This document shows, one piece after another, positions 8,422 to 18,074 of a stretch of 64,000 nt of DNA (the stretch's first letter is position 1; each line of letters opens with the position of its first letter). The stretch is from Pseudomonadota bacterium (GTDB taxonomy: Bacteria; Chloroflexota; UBA6077; JAJPGT01). The notes under the pieces were generated by a model. The model saw only the letters and a program-made list of their open reading frames with translations. It did no database searches and was not told the DNA's origin. Where the stretch lies: NCBI GenBank assembly GCA_021325655.1, contig JAJPGT010000080.1, positions 1 through 64,000 of the forward strand, in the 5' to 3' direction. Both the position numbers and the translations under genes were made by a program.

Positions 8422-9798
8422 GTGCGGACGATCGTCGTGGCGGGACCCCACAGCGGGGTGGGCAAGACGACGGTGGCGACCGGCCTGATGGCGGCGCTGG
8501 CGCGGCGGGGGCTGCGGGTGCAAGGCTTCAAGGTGGGGCCGGACTACATCGACCCCACGTACCATACGCTCGCCTGCGGCCGGCCCTCGCGCAATCTGGA
8601 CCGCTGGCTCACCGACGCTGCCGGGCTGGTGGAGCTGTTCGCTCGCGCCGCCGCGCAGGCCGACGTCTGCGTCGTCGAAGGTGTGATGGGGCTGTTCGAC
8701 GGCCGGCTTGGCCCGACCGAGCAAGCCAGCACCGCCGAGGTGGCCAAGCTGCTCGGCGCCCCGGTGGTCCTGGTGCTCGACGTCTCCCGGATGGCGCGCA
8801 GCGCCGCCGCGCTCGCCTGGGGCTTCGCCCGCTTCGACCCCGTGCTGCGGCTGGCCGGGGTGATCCTGAACAACCTCGGCAGCGAGCGGCACCGACAGGC
8901 GGTCCAGCCGAGCATCGAGCAGGAGGCTGGGCTGCCCGTGCTCGGGGCGCTGCAGCGCGACCCGGCGCTCCGCTTGCCCGAGCGACACCTGGGGCTCGTG
9001 CCCGCCAGCGAAGGGCCGCAGATCGAGGCATTCCTGGACGCGGTGGCGGCGGCGGTCGAGCGCGAGGTCGACCTGCCGCGCCTGCTCCGGCTGGCCGAGA
9101 CCGCGGCGCTGCCGCCGCGGCCCGAGGCCACGCCGCTGTTCCCCCTGCGGCCCGTGCCCGCCCGGGCGCGCCTGGCGGTGGCGCGCGACCGCGCCTTCAG
9201 CTTCTACTACCAGGACAGCCTGGACCTGCTGGCAGCCTGGGGGGCAGAGCTGGCGCCGTTCAGCCCGCTGACGGACCCGGCGCTGCCGCCCTGCGACGGG
9301 GTATACCTGGGCGGCGGCTTTCCGGAGCTGTTCGCCGCCGAGCTGAGCGCCAACACCAGCATGCGGCAGTCGCTGCGCCAGGCGGCAGCGCGGGGTCTGC
9401 CGGTGTACGCCGAGTGCGGCGGGCTGATGTACCTGGGCCGCTCGCTGCGCGACCCGGAGGGTCGCGAGCACCAGATGGTCGGCCTGGCCCCCTTCGCCGC
9501 CGCGATGGGCGCGCCGAAGGTGACGGTCGGCTACCGCGAGGTGCGCGCCCGCCAGGACGGCCCGCTGCTGCGGGCCGGCGAGCGGCTGCCCGGCCACGAG
9601 TTCCACTGGTCAACGCTGCACGACCTCCCGAGCGCGGCGGACGCCGCCTACGACGTGCTGGACCAGCCCGGCCGGGTGGAGGGCTACCAGCGCGGGGGGC
9701 TGCTCGCCTCGTACATCCACCTGCACCTCGGCAGCCGCCCGGGGCTGGCGGCGCGCTTCGTGACCGCCTGCGCCCGCGCGGGCGTAGCACGCGGCTGA
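8422..9798 (+). CDS. cbiA: Cobyrinic acid a,c-diamide synthase
   Basis: Amidates the a and c acetate side chains of (hydrogeno)cobyrinic acid with glutamine and ATP. 458 residues, as expected. N-terminal VVAGPHSGVGKTTVATGLM and GFKVGPDYIDPTYH form the nucleotide/cobyrinate domain. The C-terminal class I glutaminase has GVYLGGGFPEL, YAECGGLMYLG (nucleophile Cys) and GHEFHWS. GTG start with GGAGGGAG directly upstream. It is divergent from cobO; no B12-box riboswitch was recognised in the 239-base gap. Confidence 0.94.
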   Translation: MRTIVVAGPHSGVGKTTVATGLMAALARRGLRVQGFKVGPDYIDPTYHTLACGRPSRNLDRWLTDAAGLVELFARAAAQADVCVVEGVMGLFDGRLGPTEQASTAEVAKLLGAPVVLVLDVSRMARSAAALAWGFARFDPVLRLAGVILNNLGSERHRQAVQPSIEQEAGLPVLGALQRDPALRLPERHLGLVPASEGPQIEAFLDAVAAAVEREVDLPRLLRLAETAALPPRPEATPLFPLRPVPARARLAVARDRAFSFYYQDSLDLLAAWGAELAPFSPLTDPALPPCDGVYLGGGFPELFAAELSANTSMRQSLRQAAARGLPVYAECGGLMYLGRSLRDPEGREHQMVGLAPFAAAMGAPKVTVGYREVRARQDGPLLRAGERLPGHEFHWSTLHDLPSAADAAYDVLDQPGRVEGYQRGGLLASYIHLHLGSRPGLAARFVTACARAGVARG

Positions 9799-9819
9799 AG
9801 TGCCCGCGTAGGGGGCGTG

Positions 9820-10400
9820 ATGAAAGCGTTCCGCTTGGATCCCGCAGCGCTCCGCTTCGTCGTCCCGATTCTGCTCTTTGTCGGGGCAGGAACGAGCATC
9901 GGGCTCACGCTCTTCTCAGCGCCTGGGGCTGTGGCCTCGGCCCACACCGTCTATCTCCGGGATCCGGCGCATCCTCTGCTGAGCACCGCAGAGGCCCGGC
10001 GGCTGGGGCTCCGGGTGTTCACCCGCGCCGCCGACTTTGAGGCTGCCGCCCAGGCGGCAGCTACCCTGGTTATCGACGATGGGCAGTTTCGAACGTCTCA
10101 CCCGAATGGTTGGCGCGACAGTATCAGGAAGGCCGGGTGATCATCGGCCCGAACGTGCCGTCTAACCGGCTGGAGGCAGCGACAGGGTACGTGCAGGAGA
10201 ACGAGCCGAAGATCCCATTCGTTCAGGACTGGCATGGCGGCTGCTTCTACTCGCCCGTGTACCGGTCGCCAGGTTTCGCGAACGCCTTTGGCAAAAACGT
10301 CTACGACCAAGGGAGAGCTTCGGACCAGCTTCCAGATGCGAGTGTGCTCGAGTACCAGATCGCCGCGAGCGCACGGCAGGCACACGGGCTTGCGTCATAA
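9820..10400 (+). pseudogene. Unknown secreted or membrane protein, interrupted by a one-base frameshift
   Basis: The frame starting GTGATG at 9817/9820 encodes one hydrophobic segment (VVPILLFVGAGTSIGLTLF) and ends at 10140. The continuation is in the next frame up to 10400, with a sensible peptide (SPEWLARQYQEGRVIIGPNV, then FVQDWHGGCFYSPVYRSPG). One extra G in the run 10081-10083 would join the halves into about 194 residues (DDGAVSNVSPEWLARQY across the join). I do not recognise the family. It lies between cbiA and cbiC but shows no cobalamin-enzyme motif. Real frameshift and sequencing error are both possible. Confidence 0.5.
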
Positions 10401-10608
10401 TTGTAGAACCTAAGGACGAGAGGAAATCATGGCAAGGCAAGTATTCTCGTTTGGCCCCACTCCGAGAAGACGGTTAGTGCTGTGAAAACCCTTCCGTCCT
10501 TGTCGGGCTCACGGCACTCGCTAAGAGCCGCCCTCCGGCGCCCGGCTGTCCTGCGAGAGCGTACCGGCCAGACTGCCTCGTTTTCATCCGGAGTGGTGCT
10601 CACCCAGC
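10401..10608 (+). other. Intergenic region before cbiC
   Basis: 208 bases. The only coding-like item is an 18-codon frame from ATG 10429 to TGA 10485 with a good GAGAGGAAA upstream (MARQVFSFGPTPRRRLVL), perhaps a leader or the stub of a lost gene. No B12 box, terminator or consensus promoter was recognised. Confidence 0.25.
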
Positions 10609-11286
10609 ATGGCGAAGTCCTTGCCTAACGATCGGAGCCTGCTCGACCGCTATGGCCTGCCGCCGGAGGCGATCGGGCGTGAAAGCCGGGCGCGGATCGA
10701 CCGGGCGCTTGGGCGCCCCTTGCCCGGCTCCGCCGCGGAGCAGGCGCTGGCGCGGCGGCTGATCTACGCCAGCGGCGATCTGGAGCTGGCCGACCTGGTC
10801 CGAGTCTCGCCCAGTGCGCCGGAGGCGGGGGTCCGGGCGCTGCGCGCCGGCGCGGCGATCGTCTGCGACGTGCAGATGGTCGCCGCCGGGTTGAATCGGC
10901 CCCTCCGCCATCGACTGGGCTGCCCGCTCCTGTGCGCCACCTGCCAGGCGGGCGCGGTCGAGCGGGCGCGGGCCGAAGGGATCACCCGCACCGCTGCTGG
11001 GCTGCTGCTGCTGGCCGAGCGGCTGGACGGCGCAGTTGTCGCCATCGGCAACGCCCCCACCGCGCTGCTGGCGCTGCTCGACCTGGTGGATGCCGGCCGC
11101 GCCGCCCCGGCGCTCGTGGTCGGGATGCCCGTCGGCTTTGTCGCCGCCAGCGAGGCCAAACAGCTCCTTCAGGAGCGCGCGGTGCCGTTCGTCACTGTCG
11201 TCGGCACCCGCGGCGGCTCGCCACTGGCGGTGGCGACGGTGAACCTGCTGCTCACCTGGGCAGCCGGCGACGGGGTACCGAGGTGA
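10609..11286 (+). CDS. cbiC: Cobalt-precorrin-8 methylmutase
   Basis: Moves the methyl group from C-11 to C-12 to give (cobalt-)hydrogenobyrinate. 225 residues, normal length. Family motifs: RLIYASGDLELADLV, AGAAIVCDVQMVAAG, IGNAPTALLALLDLV, GMPVGFVAASEAK and VVGTRGGSPLAVA. Start ATG 10609 with a weak upstream GGAG. It precedes cbiD on the same strand, which points to the CbiC/CbiD route rather than to aerobic CobH alone, although CbiC and CobH are not separable from motifs. Confidence 0.92.
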   Translation: MAKSLPNDRSLLDRYGLPPEAIGRESRARIDRALGRPLPGSAAEQALARRLIYASGDLELADLVRVSPSAPEAGVRALRAGAAIVCDVQMVAAGLNRPLRHRLGCPLLCATCQAGAVERARAEGITRTAAGLLLLAERLDGAVVAIGNAPTALLALLDLVDAGRAAPALVVGMPVGFVAASEAKQLLQERAVPFVTVVGTRGGSPLAVATVNLLLTWAAGDGVPR

Positions 11287-11341
11287 GGCCGAAGCGCCTT
11301 CCCGTGGCGGGCAGCCGGCGCGATGAGGCGCGGGAGTGACG

Positions 11342-12475
11342 ATGGACGAAGAGGGCTTCGTTCGCCGGGTGAACCGCCGGGGGATGCGCACCGGCTTCAC
11401 GACCGGCGCCTGCGCCGCGGCGGCGGCCAAAGCGGCCACTCAGGCGCTGCTGCGCCAGGCGCCGGTGGACGCGGCGGTGATCCACCTCCCGGCCGGGTTC
11501 GACGCCACCTTCCGGCTGCACCGCTGCCAGGTCGGGATGCAAGAGGCATTCTGCTCCGTCATCAAGGACGCGGGCGACGACCCGGACGTGACGCACGGCG
11601 CCGAGATCTGCGCCCGCGTTGGCTGGAATGCGACCCCTGGCGTCCACCTGCGGGGCGGGCCGGGCGTGGGGGTGGTGACCCGCCCTGGCCTGGGCTTAGA
11701 GGTCGGCGGCCCGGCGATCAACCCGGTCCCGCGCCAGATGATCGTCGCGTCCGTCCAGGAGGCGCTGGCGGAGGCCGGCGTGGCAGAGCGTGGCGTGTGG
11801 GTGGAAATCAGCGTCCCACGCGGGGAGGAGCTGGCGAAGAAGACGCTGAACCCGCGCCTCGGCATCGTTGGCGGCATCTCCATCCTTGGCACCACCGGCA
11901 TCGTCTACCCTTACTCCACCGCCTCCTGGCGGGCGAGCGTGGAGCAGGCGATCGACGTTGCCGCCGCGAACGGGATTCGCCACGTTGTGCTGAGCACGGG
12001 CGGGCGGAGCGAGCAGTTCGCCCAGCGCCTTTTCCCCAACCTGCCCGAGCTGGCCTTTGTCGAGATGGGCATCTTCACCGGGCACGCACTCAGGCGGTGC
12101 CTGCGCGACGGCATTCGGCGCGCCACTCTGGCCGGGATGGTCGGCAAGTTCTCCAAGCTCGCCCAGGGCCACTTCCAGACCCACGTCGCCGGCAACCAGG
12201 TGGACACGGTGTTTCTGAGCGAGCTGGCCCGCGAGTGCGGCGCTCCGCCGGCCACGGTGGAGGCGATCCGCGGCGCCAACACCGCCCGCCATGTTCAGGA
12301 GCTCCTCGCCGCTACCGGCACGCTCCGGGCCTTCTGCCAGCGCCTGTGCGCACTGGTGCAGGAGCAGAGTCGCGCCTACATCCACGGCGGTCTGGAGATC
12401 GAGACGCTCCTATTCGACTTCGACGGGACGCTGCTCGGGCGCGCCCTCGGGACTGGCGGCTCGGGGTCGGCATGA
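11342..12475 (+). CDS. cbiD: Cobalt-precorrin-5B (C1)-methyltransferase
   Basis: SAM-dependent C-1 methylation in the cobalt-early corrin pathway. 377 residues. N-terminal RTGFTTGACAAAAAKAA is diagnostic; further motifs are GAEICARVGWNATPGVHL, NPRLGIVGGISILGTTGIV and MVGKFSKLAQGHFQTH. ATG 11342 fits the GGGAG spacing better than GTG 11336. The C-terminus ends in a Gly/Ser-rich tail (ALGTGGSGSA). cbiD implies a cobalt-early (anaerobic-type) route. Other corrin genes are not in the window. Confidence 0.93.
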   Translation: MDEEGFVRRVNRRGMRTGFTTGACAAAAAKAATQALLRQAPVDAAVIHLPAGFDATFRLHRCQVGMQEAFCSVIKDAGDDPDVTHGAEICARVGWNATPGVHLRGGPGVGVVTRPGLGLEVGGPAINPVPRQMIVASVQEALAEAGVAERGVWVEISVPRGEELAKKTLNPRLGIVGGISILGTTGIVYPYSTASWRASVEQAIDVAAANGIRHVVLSTGGRSEQFAQRLFPNLPELAFVEMGIFTGHALRRCLRDGIRRATLAGMVGKFSKLAQGHFQTHVAGNQVDTVFLSELARECGAPPATVEAIRGANTARHVQELLAATGTLRAFCQRLCALVQEQSRAYIHGGLEIETLLFDFDGTLLGRALGTGGSGSA

Positions 12476-12559
12476 CGGTGGTAGAATGCCCGAAGATGGG
12501 CGGGCGCCGCTGCTCCGGTGGGGAGGCGCCGCCCGTATCTGGCGCTGAAGGGGGCGTGC

Positions 12560-13312
12560 ATGACGCGCAAAGGGGCCGACGAGGGCGGCCGTGGCGGCGA
12601 CGATGAAGAGAAGGAGGCGCTTCTCCGTCGCATCCACGAGTTCCTTCGCCACGGCCACCCTCCCGAGGAGGATGAGGTCGAGGAGTGGGGCGAGTTCGTC
12701 TCTGCGCTCCGCTACCTGCGGGAGGAGATGTCGTCCGAGGAGCGCCAGGCCCTGATCAACCGCTGGGAATCGGCGCTGCGCCAGGCAGTGCCGGACCTGG
12801 CGCTGCCGATGAACCAGCGGGAGACGTTGCTGCTAGCGCTCGAAGCAGCCGCCTCGGTCGGAGCGGCCTGGGGTGCGCTCGAGCGTGAGCCGCCCGGCGA
12901 GGAGCCCGGGCTGATCGAGCAGGCGCCAATCGTGCGGGTAGCCGAGTGGTCGCTCGAAGTCGAGCAGGAGAATGGCACCGTCTTCCTGAACCTGCGCGAC
13001 CGGCGAGTGGACGCGCGCTTTGAGCTGACGCACCCGCTGGTGCTAGCACACCTGGCCGCCGACGTGAAAGGGCTGATTCAGCAGGGTGGGCCCTGGGCGC
13101 CAGCGGAGCCTCCGCTCGCACCGGACGAGATCCCCTATTTTCGGATCACCGCGATCGCCGGCTACGCTTGCGGCAACTTCGACTACCATGGCCTGCCCGC
13201 GGTCGCGCTCCAGACGGCGTACGAGGGCGAGGTGCTCGCCCTCTGTCTGTTCCAGCCCCAGCAGCTTCAGGAGCTGCTGCACCGGGCGCGCGAGATCCTG
13301 CGCGAGCGCTAG
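12560..13312 (+). CDS. Hypothetical acidic soluble protein
   Basis: 250 residues, ATG with AAGGGGG upstream. I do not recognise the family. The first 60 residues are very acidic and charged (GGDDEEKEALLRRIHEFL, PPEEDEVEEWGEFVSALRYL). The middle is Leu/Glu-rich, and the C-terminal half has EIPYFRITAIAGYACGNFDY and LCLFQPQQLQELLHRA. There is no signal peptide or membrane segment. It follows cbiD by 84 bases on the same strand, but nothing in it suggests a corrin function. Confidence 0.65.
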   Translation: MTRKGADEGGRGGDDEEKEALLRRIHEFLRHGHPPEEDEVEEWGEFVSALRYLREEMSSEERQALINRWESALRQAVPDLALPMNQRETLLLALEAAASVGAAWGALEREPPGEEPGLIEQAPIVRVAEWSLEVEQENGTVFLNLRDRRVDARFELTHPLVLAHLAADVKGLIQQGGPWAPAEPPLAPDEIPYFRITAIAGYACGNFDYHGLPAVALQTAYEGEVLALCLFQPQQLQELLHRAREILRER

Positions 13313-13608
13313 CGCTACCCCCACGCAGGCTGGGGCGCGGCGACGATCGCCAGCCTGGCAGGCTTTGCTGCCTCCCAGACCGTTGCGCCGTCTGGCTCCC
13401 ACACTCTGGAGCGGCGGGGTGCCCGCTTGGGCCAGACGAGCCAAGCGGCTCCCCGCAGGGCCGCCCGCTGCCGCCTGGCGGCCGCAGAACCCTCCCAGGC
13501 GGTACCGACCAGGAGCAGCTTGACAAGCTCTTCTCAAACCTGGTTAACTCCGCCGCGGCGGCCGCCAGCGCGCTCGGGCGCCTGGAGGCCGTCGGAGGAT
13601 GCGCGAGC

Positions 13609-14586
13609 TTGACACGATTTGGTGCTGGCGCCCTGGGAGCGTCGTTGCTCCTGGCGGCGCTGCTGGCGGCCAGCGCGCCGGCGGCACTGGCTGACGAAGG
13701 CACCGCCACGTGGTACGGCCAGCCGTACCACGGCCGCCGCATGGCCAACGGCCAGGTCTACGACATGAACGACCCGACCACCGCGGCCTGCAACCTGTAT
13801 CCCCTCGGCACCTGGCTGCGCATCACTAACCCGGCCAACGGGCGCAGCGTGGTCGTTCAAGTGCGCGACCGCGGCAGCTTCTCGCAGGCGCTCGATCTCT
13901 CATATGCCGCCTTCGCCGCGCTGGCCGACCCCCGGGCGATGCGGCTGCGCGTGCGGTTCGAGGTCGTCTCCGGCCCGGACGCCGCCCCGGCCAGCCCGCC
14001 CGTGCCGACCCACCCGCCGGCTCCACCCCCACCGCCCACGGCCACGCCCCTGCCCACGCCGACCGTTGCCGAATCCGCGGCCGCTCCTCCGGCCCAGCCG
14101 CTGCCTCTCCCATCCTCCGGCCAGTACGTGGTGCAGCCGGGAGAGACGCTCGGGCAGATCGCCCAGCGCTACGGCCTCGACCCCCAAGCGCTTGCCGCCT
14201 GGAACGGTCTCACGGATCCGGACCTGGTCGTCTCCGGCCAGACGCTCACGCTGGTCGCGCCCCCCGGCGCACCCGCCGCCTCGCCGGACGCTGGCGTCTA
14301 CATCGTCCAGGAGGGCGACGTGCCCTGGCAGATCGCGGAGCGGGCCGGGGTGACGACCGAGGCGCTCCTGGCCGCCAACAACCTGTCCCCGGATGCCGCG
14401 ATCGTCCCTGGCCAGGCGCTGCGCTTGCCCAGACCCAGCCGCGAGCAGTGGTACACCGTGGCCGAAGGCGATACTCTGACCGAGATCGCCGCCCGCTTCG
14501 CGACCAGCGCCGACTCGCTGCTCGCGCTCAACCACCTGGACGACGCCGATCTGGTCACTCCCGGTGAGCAGCTCCGCATCCGCTAG
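13609..14586 (+). CDS. Secreted RlpA-like double-psi beta-barrel protein with three LysM domains
   Basis: 325 residues from TTG 13609, chosen because GGAGG lies 10 bases upstream and a signal peptide follows directly (ALGASLLLAALLAASAPAALA). The RlpA/3D barrel comes next (GTATWYGQPYHGRRMANGQ, LGTWLRITN, VQVRDRGSF, LDLSYAAFAAL), keeping the Asp residues typical of RlpA-type proteins. A Pro/Thr linker leads to three LysM repeats beginning YVVQPGETLGQIA, YIVQEGDVPWQIA and YTVAEGDTLTEIA. Probable role: peptidoglycan binding and remodelling outside the membrane. Nothing notable fills the 296-base gap before it. Confidence 0.85.
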   Translation: MTRFGAGALGASLLLAALLAASAPAALADEGTATWYGQPYHGRRMANGQVYDMNDPTTAACNLYPLGTWLRITNPANGRSVVVQVRDRGSFSQALDLSYAAFAALADPRAMRLRVRFEVVSGPDAAPASPPVPTHPPAPPPPPTATPLPTPTVAESAAAPPAQPLPLPSSGQYVVQPGETLGQIAQRYGLDPQALAAWNGLTDPDLVVSGQTLTLVAPPGAPAASPDAGVYIVQEGDVPWQIAERAGVTTEALLAANNLSPDAAIVPGQALRLPRPSREQWYTVAEGDTLTEIAARFATSADSLLALNHLDDADLVTPGEQLRIR

Positions 14587-15007
14587 CCGCGCTTTGTATA
14601 GCTGAGCTCAGTTCACACCCTCTAGAAAACCTTTGACATCCTTGGTTCCGGAGTGTACCGTGGGAGCGGCTCCGGAACGCAGGGGCATGGACGCCTGTGA
14701 TGCTCGGGTGCCTCATCGGGCAAGCGGCATTCGAGCCGGCCTGGAGCTGAGGGTGGCGCTCGTGGTGCTCCATGTAGCCCTGGCACGTTGGCGCTGGCTT
14801 GAGGCGAGCCACGGCGTCGGTGTGGGGACCCGCCTGGCCCCGGCAGGGCAACCGGCGCGAACGGCTGCCGCTGCTCCCGTTTCGCGTCGTGCCAACTCTG
14901 CTCCCCGATACTGGGCTCGGCGTGCCACCAGCGGCGGGGCGCGCTCGCTGGGCGGAGCCCAGACCCTGCCGCATTCCCGAGAGACCGGTATCCCGTTGGA
15001 GGGGATG
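14587..15007 (+). other. Long leader region of the phosphoesterase gene
   Basis: 421 bases without a convincing gene. It contains the promoter at 14633-14661, implying a leader of about 340 bases if that promoter is used. The frame continuing upstream from the phosphoesterase is compositionally unlike protein. No riboswitch core was recognised. Confidence 0.3.
14633..14661 (+). promoter_or_regulatory. Sigma-70-type promoter for the phosphoesterase gene
   Basis: TTGACA (14633-14638), a 17-base spacer, then TACCGT (14656-14661). The -35 box is a perfect consensus and the -10 keeps TA...T. It is placed 47 bases after the RlpA gene stop and points toward the phosphoesterase. Confidence 0.6.
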
Positions 15008-17920
15008 ATGAAGATGGGAGGCTCTCGACCGTTCGCCACGCTGCTGAACCTCGGCGTGGTGCTGGTTCTTGGACTCTGGGCCGGCCTAGCCGGCGATGCC
15101 GCCCACGCGGCCGGCAGTGCCGTGGCCAGCGAGGAGTCCGCCGACCAGCGCGCCTTAGGTGGTCCCCCGGGCAGTGCGGGATCGCAGACCTCGGACACGT
15201 TCCTCAGCCAGGCGGCGGCCGAGCGCCCGGCGAGCAATCTGCTCACCAACAGCCTGTTCACCGCCGTTGGCCGAGATGGCATCCCTGACGGCTGGATGCC
15301 TGTCAACCTGGATGCGCACGACGGGCAGGCCAAATCGCCGGCGGGCGGCGGCCCAACCTTCCACATGGTGGGCGCAGCCAGGGCCGACAAGGCGCTGTAC
15401 CAGACGATCCAGCGATCTGGCAAAGCGGGAGAACATTTCCTGCTGAGTGGCTGGAGCGCGGCGCGCGGCGCCAACAGCACCGGCACCTACGCACTGGCGC
15501 TCCGCTTCCTCAACAGCGACGGCACGACCACGACGACGCTCGCCCGCTTCAGCCCCGGCACCCATCCCCGGCAGCAGGCTCAGAGTCTTGTCACTGCGGC
15601 AAAGAGCTTCGACCGTCTCGCTGTCTCCTTACTGTTCGAGCAGCAGAGTGGCGAAGCCTGGTTCGACCACGTGAGCCTGACTGTGCAAACGTCGGCCGCT
15701 CCAGCGAGCCGGGCGACGGCCACCAGCGCGACGCAGACGCCGATCAAGCACGTCGTCGTGCTGATGATGGAGAATCGCAGCTTCGACAACCTGTTCGGAC
15801 GCTTCCCGAATGCCAACGGCGTCTTCCTGCCGCACGCCCCCGATCCTCTTGTCGCCGACCTGGACCACTCCGGTCCCGCTGCCCGGGCCGCGATGGACCA
15901 TGGCGCCATGGACCAGTTCACCGATGCCGGCAAGCTCCAGTATGCTCAGAGTGACATCCCGAACTACTGGTCCTACGCCCAGCACTTCGCCCTCGGCGAC
16001 TATTTCTTCACCTCCATGGCCACCAGCAGCGTCCCCAACCACATCGCCACCGTGGCGGCGCAGAGCGGCGGCCTGGACTTCACCACCTTCTACAACTGCA
16101 CAACGACGCAGCAGAACGCGCTCATCGCGGCGCTGTCGCCGTCCGGCGTCGCCTACCAGACCTTCCCGTGTGTCAACATCCAGAGCCTGCCAGATCTGCT
16201 GGCGACTCAGGGGATTACCTGGCGCAGCTATGCCCAGGCGCCCCAGTGGGATGCCACCCGCTATATCCTGCCGCTGCTCAATTCCCCCAACGCGATTCGG
16301 GTCGACAACGGCCAGTTCGTGAGCGATGTCGAGGCCGGCACCCTGGCAGACATCTCGTGGGTCACTCCGCCGACCACCGACACAAGCGACCATCCGCCCA
16401 GCTCGCTCATCTCCGGGCAGAACTGGGCGACAACGCAGATCAACGCGGTGATGAACAGCCCGTACTGGGATGACACCGTGATCTTCCTGAGCTGGGACGA
16501 CTGGGGCGGCTTCTACGACCACGTCCCGCCGCCCCAGCTCGATGCCGAAGGGCTCGGGCCGCGCGCGCCGGTGATCGTCATCTCCCCGTATGCCAAGAGC
16601 GGCTACATCTCCCACGAGGAGGGCGAGTTCGCCTCCTTCATCAAGTTCATCGAATACAACTGGAACCTGCCGAACCTGGGACAGCGCGACGCGGTCGCCT
16701 CGGTCGGCAGCATGCTGGATTACTTCGACTTCAACCAGGTGCCGCTGCCGCCGCTGGTGCTCGGCCAGCTCTCGTATTCCGGCCTGATGCAGGTGCCGCT
16801 ACCCAGCTCGGTTGCCAAGGCGCCGGTGCCGATCTGCAATCCATCCCCCGGCTCGGCGAGCTCGCTGCAGGCGAGCGATCTTTCCGACCTGGCCACGCCG
16901 CTGGCCGGGCCCGGCGAGGCGCCGGCCGCGTTCGACAGCACGAAGCTCGCTTCCGTCTATCCCTCGACCGGCACCACGCAGACCTCGTTCACGTTCAGCG
17001 TCGTCTACACTGGTTCAGACACGCCGCAGGTCCACAACATCTTCATCGACGGCAAGAAGAAGACGATGACTGCCGCCGGGCCGTACGGGCGAGGCACGGG
17101 GACCGTGTACCAGTACACCGTTACCGGCCTGCCGGTTGGGATGCACAGCTTCCGTTTCGTCTTCTCCACTCCGTCGGGGGGGCGGGTTCAATTCCCGTAC
17201 AACGGCGAAGTGTTCAGCGGTCCGCAGGTCTTCCCGTTCACCATGGACAGCTTCAACGTAACTTCCAAGGTGCTGGTGGGCGGCCAGGTCACGTATCGGG
17301 CGCGCTATACGTCGCCAGCCAACAAGGCGCCGACGCTGGCCGTGGTCGACATCGATGGCGTCACCTACCCGATGCAGGCGCAGGGCACCAGCTATAGCAG
17401 CGGCGTGGTGTATCAGTACACCACCTCCGCGCTGCCTGCTGGCGTACACCGTTACCGCTTCCGCTTCGACGACGGCTCGGGGCCGTTCGTGCGGGAGGGC
17501 AATGCGCCGACTGTTCTGACCATGATGGCGACGTGCTCCTCCGTCACCCCGACCTCGGGCCCGACCTCGACCCCGTTCACCTTCCAGACGACGTACAAGA
17601 ACATCGCCGGCACCCCACCGGACAAGGCGAATCTCTACGTCGACAATCAGCCCTATCCGCTGACCTACGTGTCCGGCGCGTACGACACCGGCGCGGTGTA
17701 TCGGACGACCATCACGCTGCCGGCGGGCAACCACTCGTACTACTTCGTGTTCAGCGATGCCACTACCGCGGCGGCCGATCCCGTGGCGCCAGGCGCGTTC
17801 GCCGGACCGAACGTTGGCCCCAACGCCGCCAGCGTCGCCCCTAACACGATCTACGTCCCCACGCACGACGAGGACCCCGATGTCCCGCCGGAGCTGGTGG
17901 ACGACGACGACGGACGGTGA
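15008..17920 (+). CDS. Secreted phosphoesterase (phospholipase C / acid phosphatase family) with Ig-like repeats
   Basis: 970 residues. A Sec signal ([21 protein letters not shown]) opens the protein. Residues about 75-230 resemble a carbohydrate-binding-type beta domain. The phosphoesterase domain starts near 245 with [20 protein letters not shown] and continues through [15 protein letters not shown] and [15 protein letters not shown] to about 590. Three similar modules of about 100 residues follow, each with a (V)YQYT or (V)YRTT strand and a G-H-YRF/SFRF turn, resembling Ig-like repeats. It should hydrolyse phospholipids or phosphate monoesters outside the cell. Start codons at 15005, 15008 and 15014 all follow GGAGGGG; 15008 has the best spacing. 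Confidence 0.85.
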   Translation: MKMGGSRPFATLLNLGVVLVLGLWAGLAGDAAHAAGSAVASEESADQRALGGPPGSAGSQTSDTFLSQAAAERPASNLLTNSLFTAVGRDGIPDGWMPVNLDAHDGQAKSPAGGGPTFHMVGAARADKALYQTIQRSGKAGEHFLLSGWSAARGANSTGTYALALRFLNSDGTTTTTLARFSPGTHPRQQAQSLVTAAKSFDRLAVSLLFEQQSGEAWFDHVSLTVQTSAAPASRATATSATQTPIKHVVVLMMENRSFDNLFGRFPNANGVFLPHAPDPLVADLDHSGPAARAAMDHGAMDQFTDAGKLQYAQSDIPNYWSYAQHFALGDYFFTSMATSSVPNHIATVAAQSGGLDFTTFYNCTTTQQNALIAALSPSGVAYQTFPCVNIQSLPDLLATQGITWRSYAQAPQWDATRYILPLLNSPNAIRVDNGQFVSDVEAGTLADISWVTPPTTDTSDHPPSSLISGQNWATTQINAVMNSPYWDDTVIFLSWDDWGGFYDHVPPPQLDAEGLGPRAPVIVISPYAKSGYISHEEGEFASFIKFIEYNWNLPNLGQRDAVASVGSMLDYFDFNQVPLPPLVLGQLSYSGLMQVPLPSSVAKAPVPICNPSPGSASSLQASDLSDLATPLAGPGEAPAAFDSTKLASVYPSTGTTQTSFTFSVVYTGSDTPQVHNIFIDGKKKTMTAAGPYGRGTGTVYQYTVTGLPVGMHSFRFVFSTPSGGRVQFPYNGEVFSGPQVFPFTMDSFNVTSKVLVGGQVTYRARYTSPANKAPTLAVVDIDGVTYPMQAQGTSYSSGVVYQYTTSALPAGVHRYRFRFDDGSGPFVREGNAPTVLTMMATCSSVTPTSGPTSTPFTFQTTYKNIAGTPPDKANLYVDNQPYPLTYVSGAYDTGAVYRTTITLPAGNHSYYFVFSDATTAAADPVAPGAFAGPNVGPNAASVAPNTIYVPTHDEDPDVPPELVDDDDGR

Positions 17921-17945
17921 GTGGCGGGGCATGAACCGACCCGAA

Positions 17946-17975
17946 GCGGCCGGGAGTCGTGTGGCTCCCGGCCGC
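17946..17975 (+). terminator. Hairpin terminator-like structure after the phosphoesterase gene
   Basis: GCGGCCGGGAG (17946-17956) and CTCCCGGCCGC (17965-17975) form a perfect 11-bp stem with an 8-base loop, 25 bases after the stop codon. There is no T-run, so termination strength is uncertain. Confidence 0.55.
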
Positions 17976-18074
17976 GCCCATTGCCCATGGCGCGTTTGAC
18001 GCGCTGCCCCGCCCGCCCCTACGATTCCGCGATGAGGGCCGGGACGACCCGGCCCGGACCTGGGTGCTGCTGCC

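Noticed and set aside
7866-10040. Open frame of 724 codons on the plus strand
   Set aside because: It overlaps cobO and cbiA in a different frame or strand and has low-complexity Arg/Ala/Gly translation.
14660-15000. Upstream extension of the phosphoesterase frame to 14633
   Set aside because: The extension lacks protein-like sequence, overlaps the promoter, and the signal peptide plus GGAGGGG clearly place the start at 15005-15014.
17185-17205. GGTTCAATTCCCG, resembling a tRNA T-arm
   Set aside because: It lies inside the phosphoesterase coding sequence and no tRNA cloverleaf can be formed around it.
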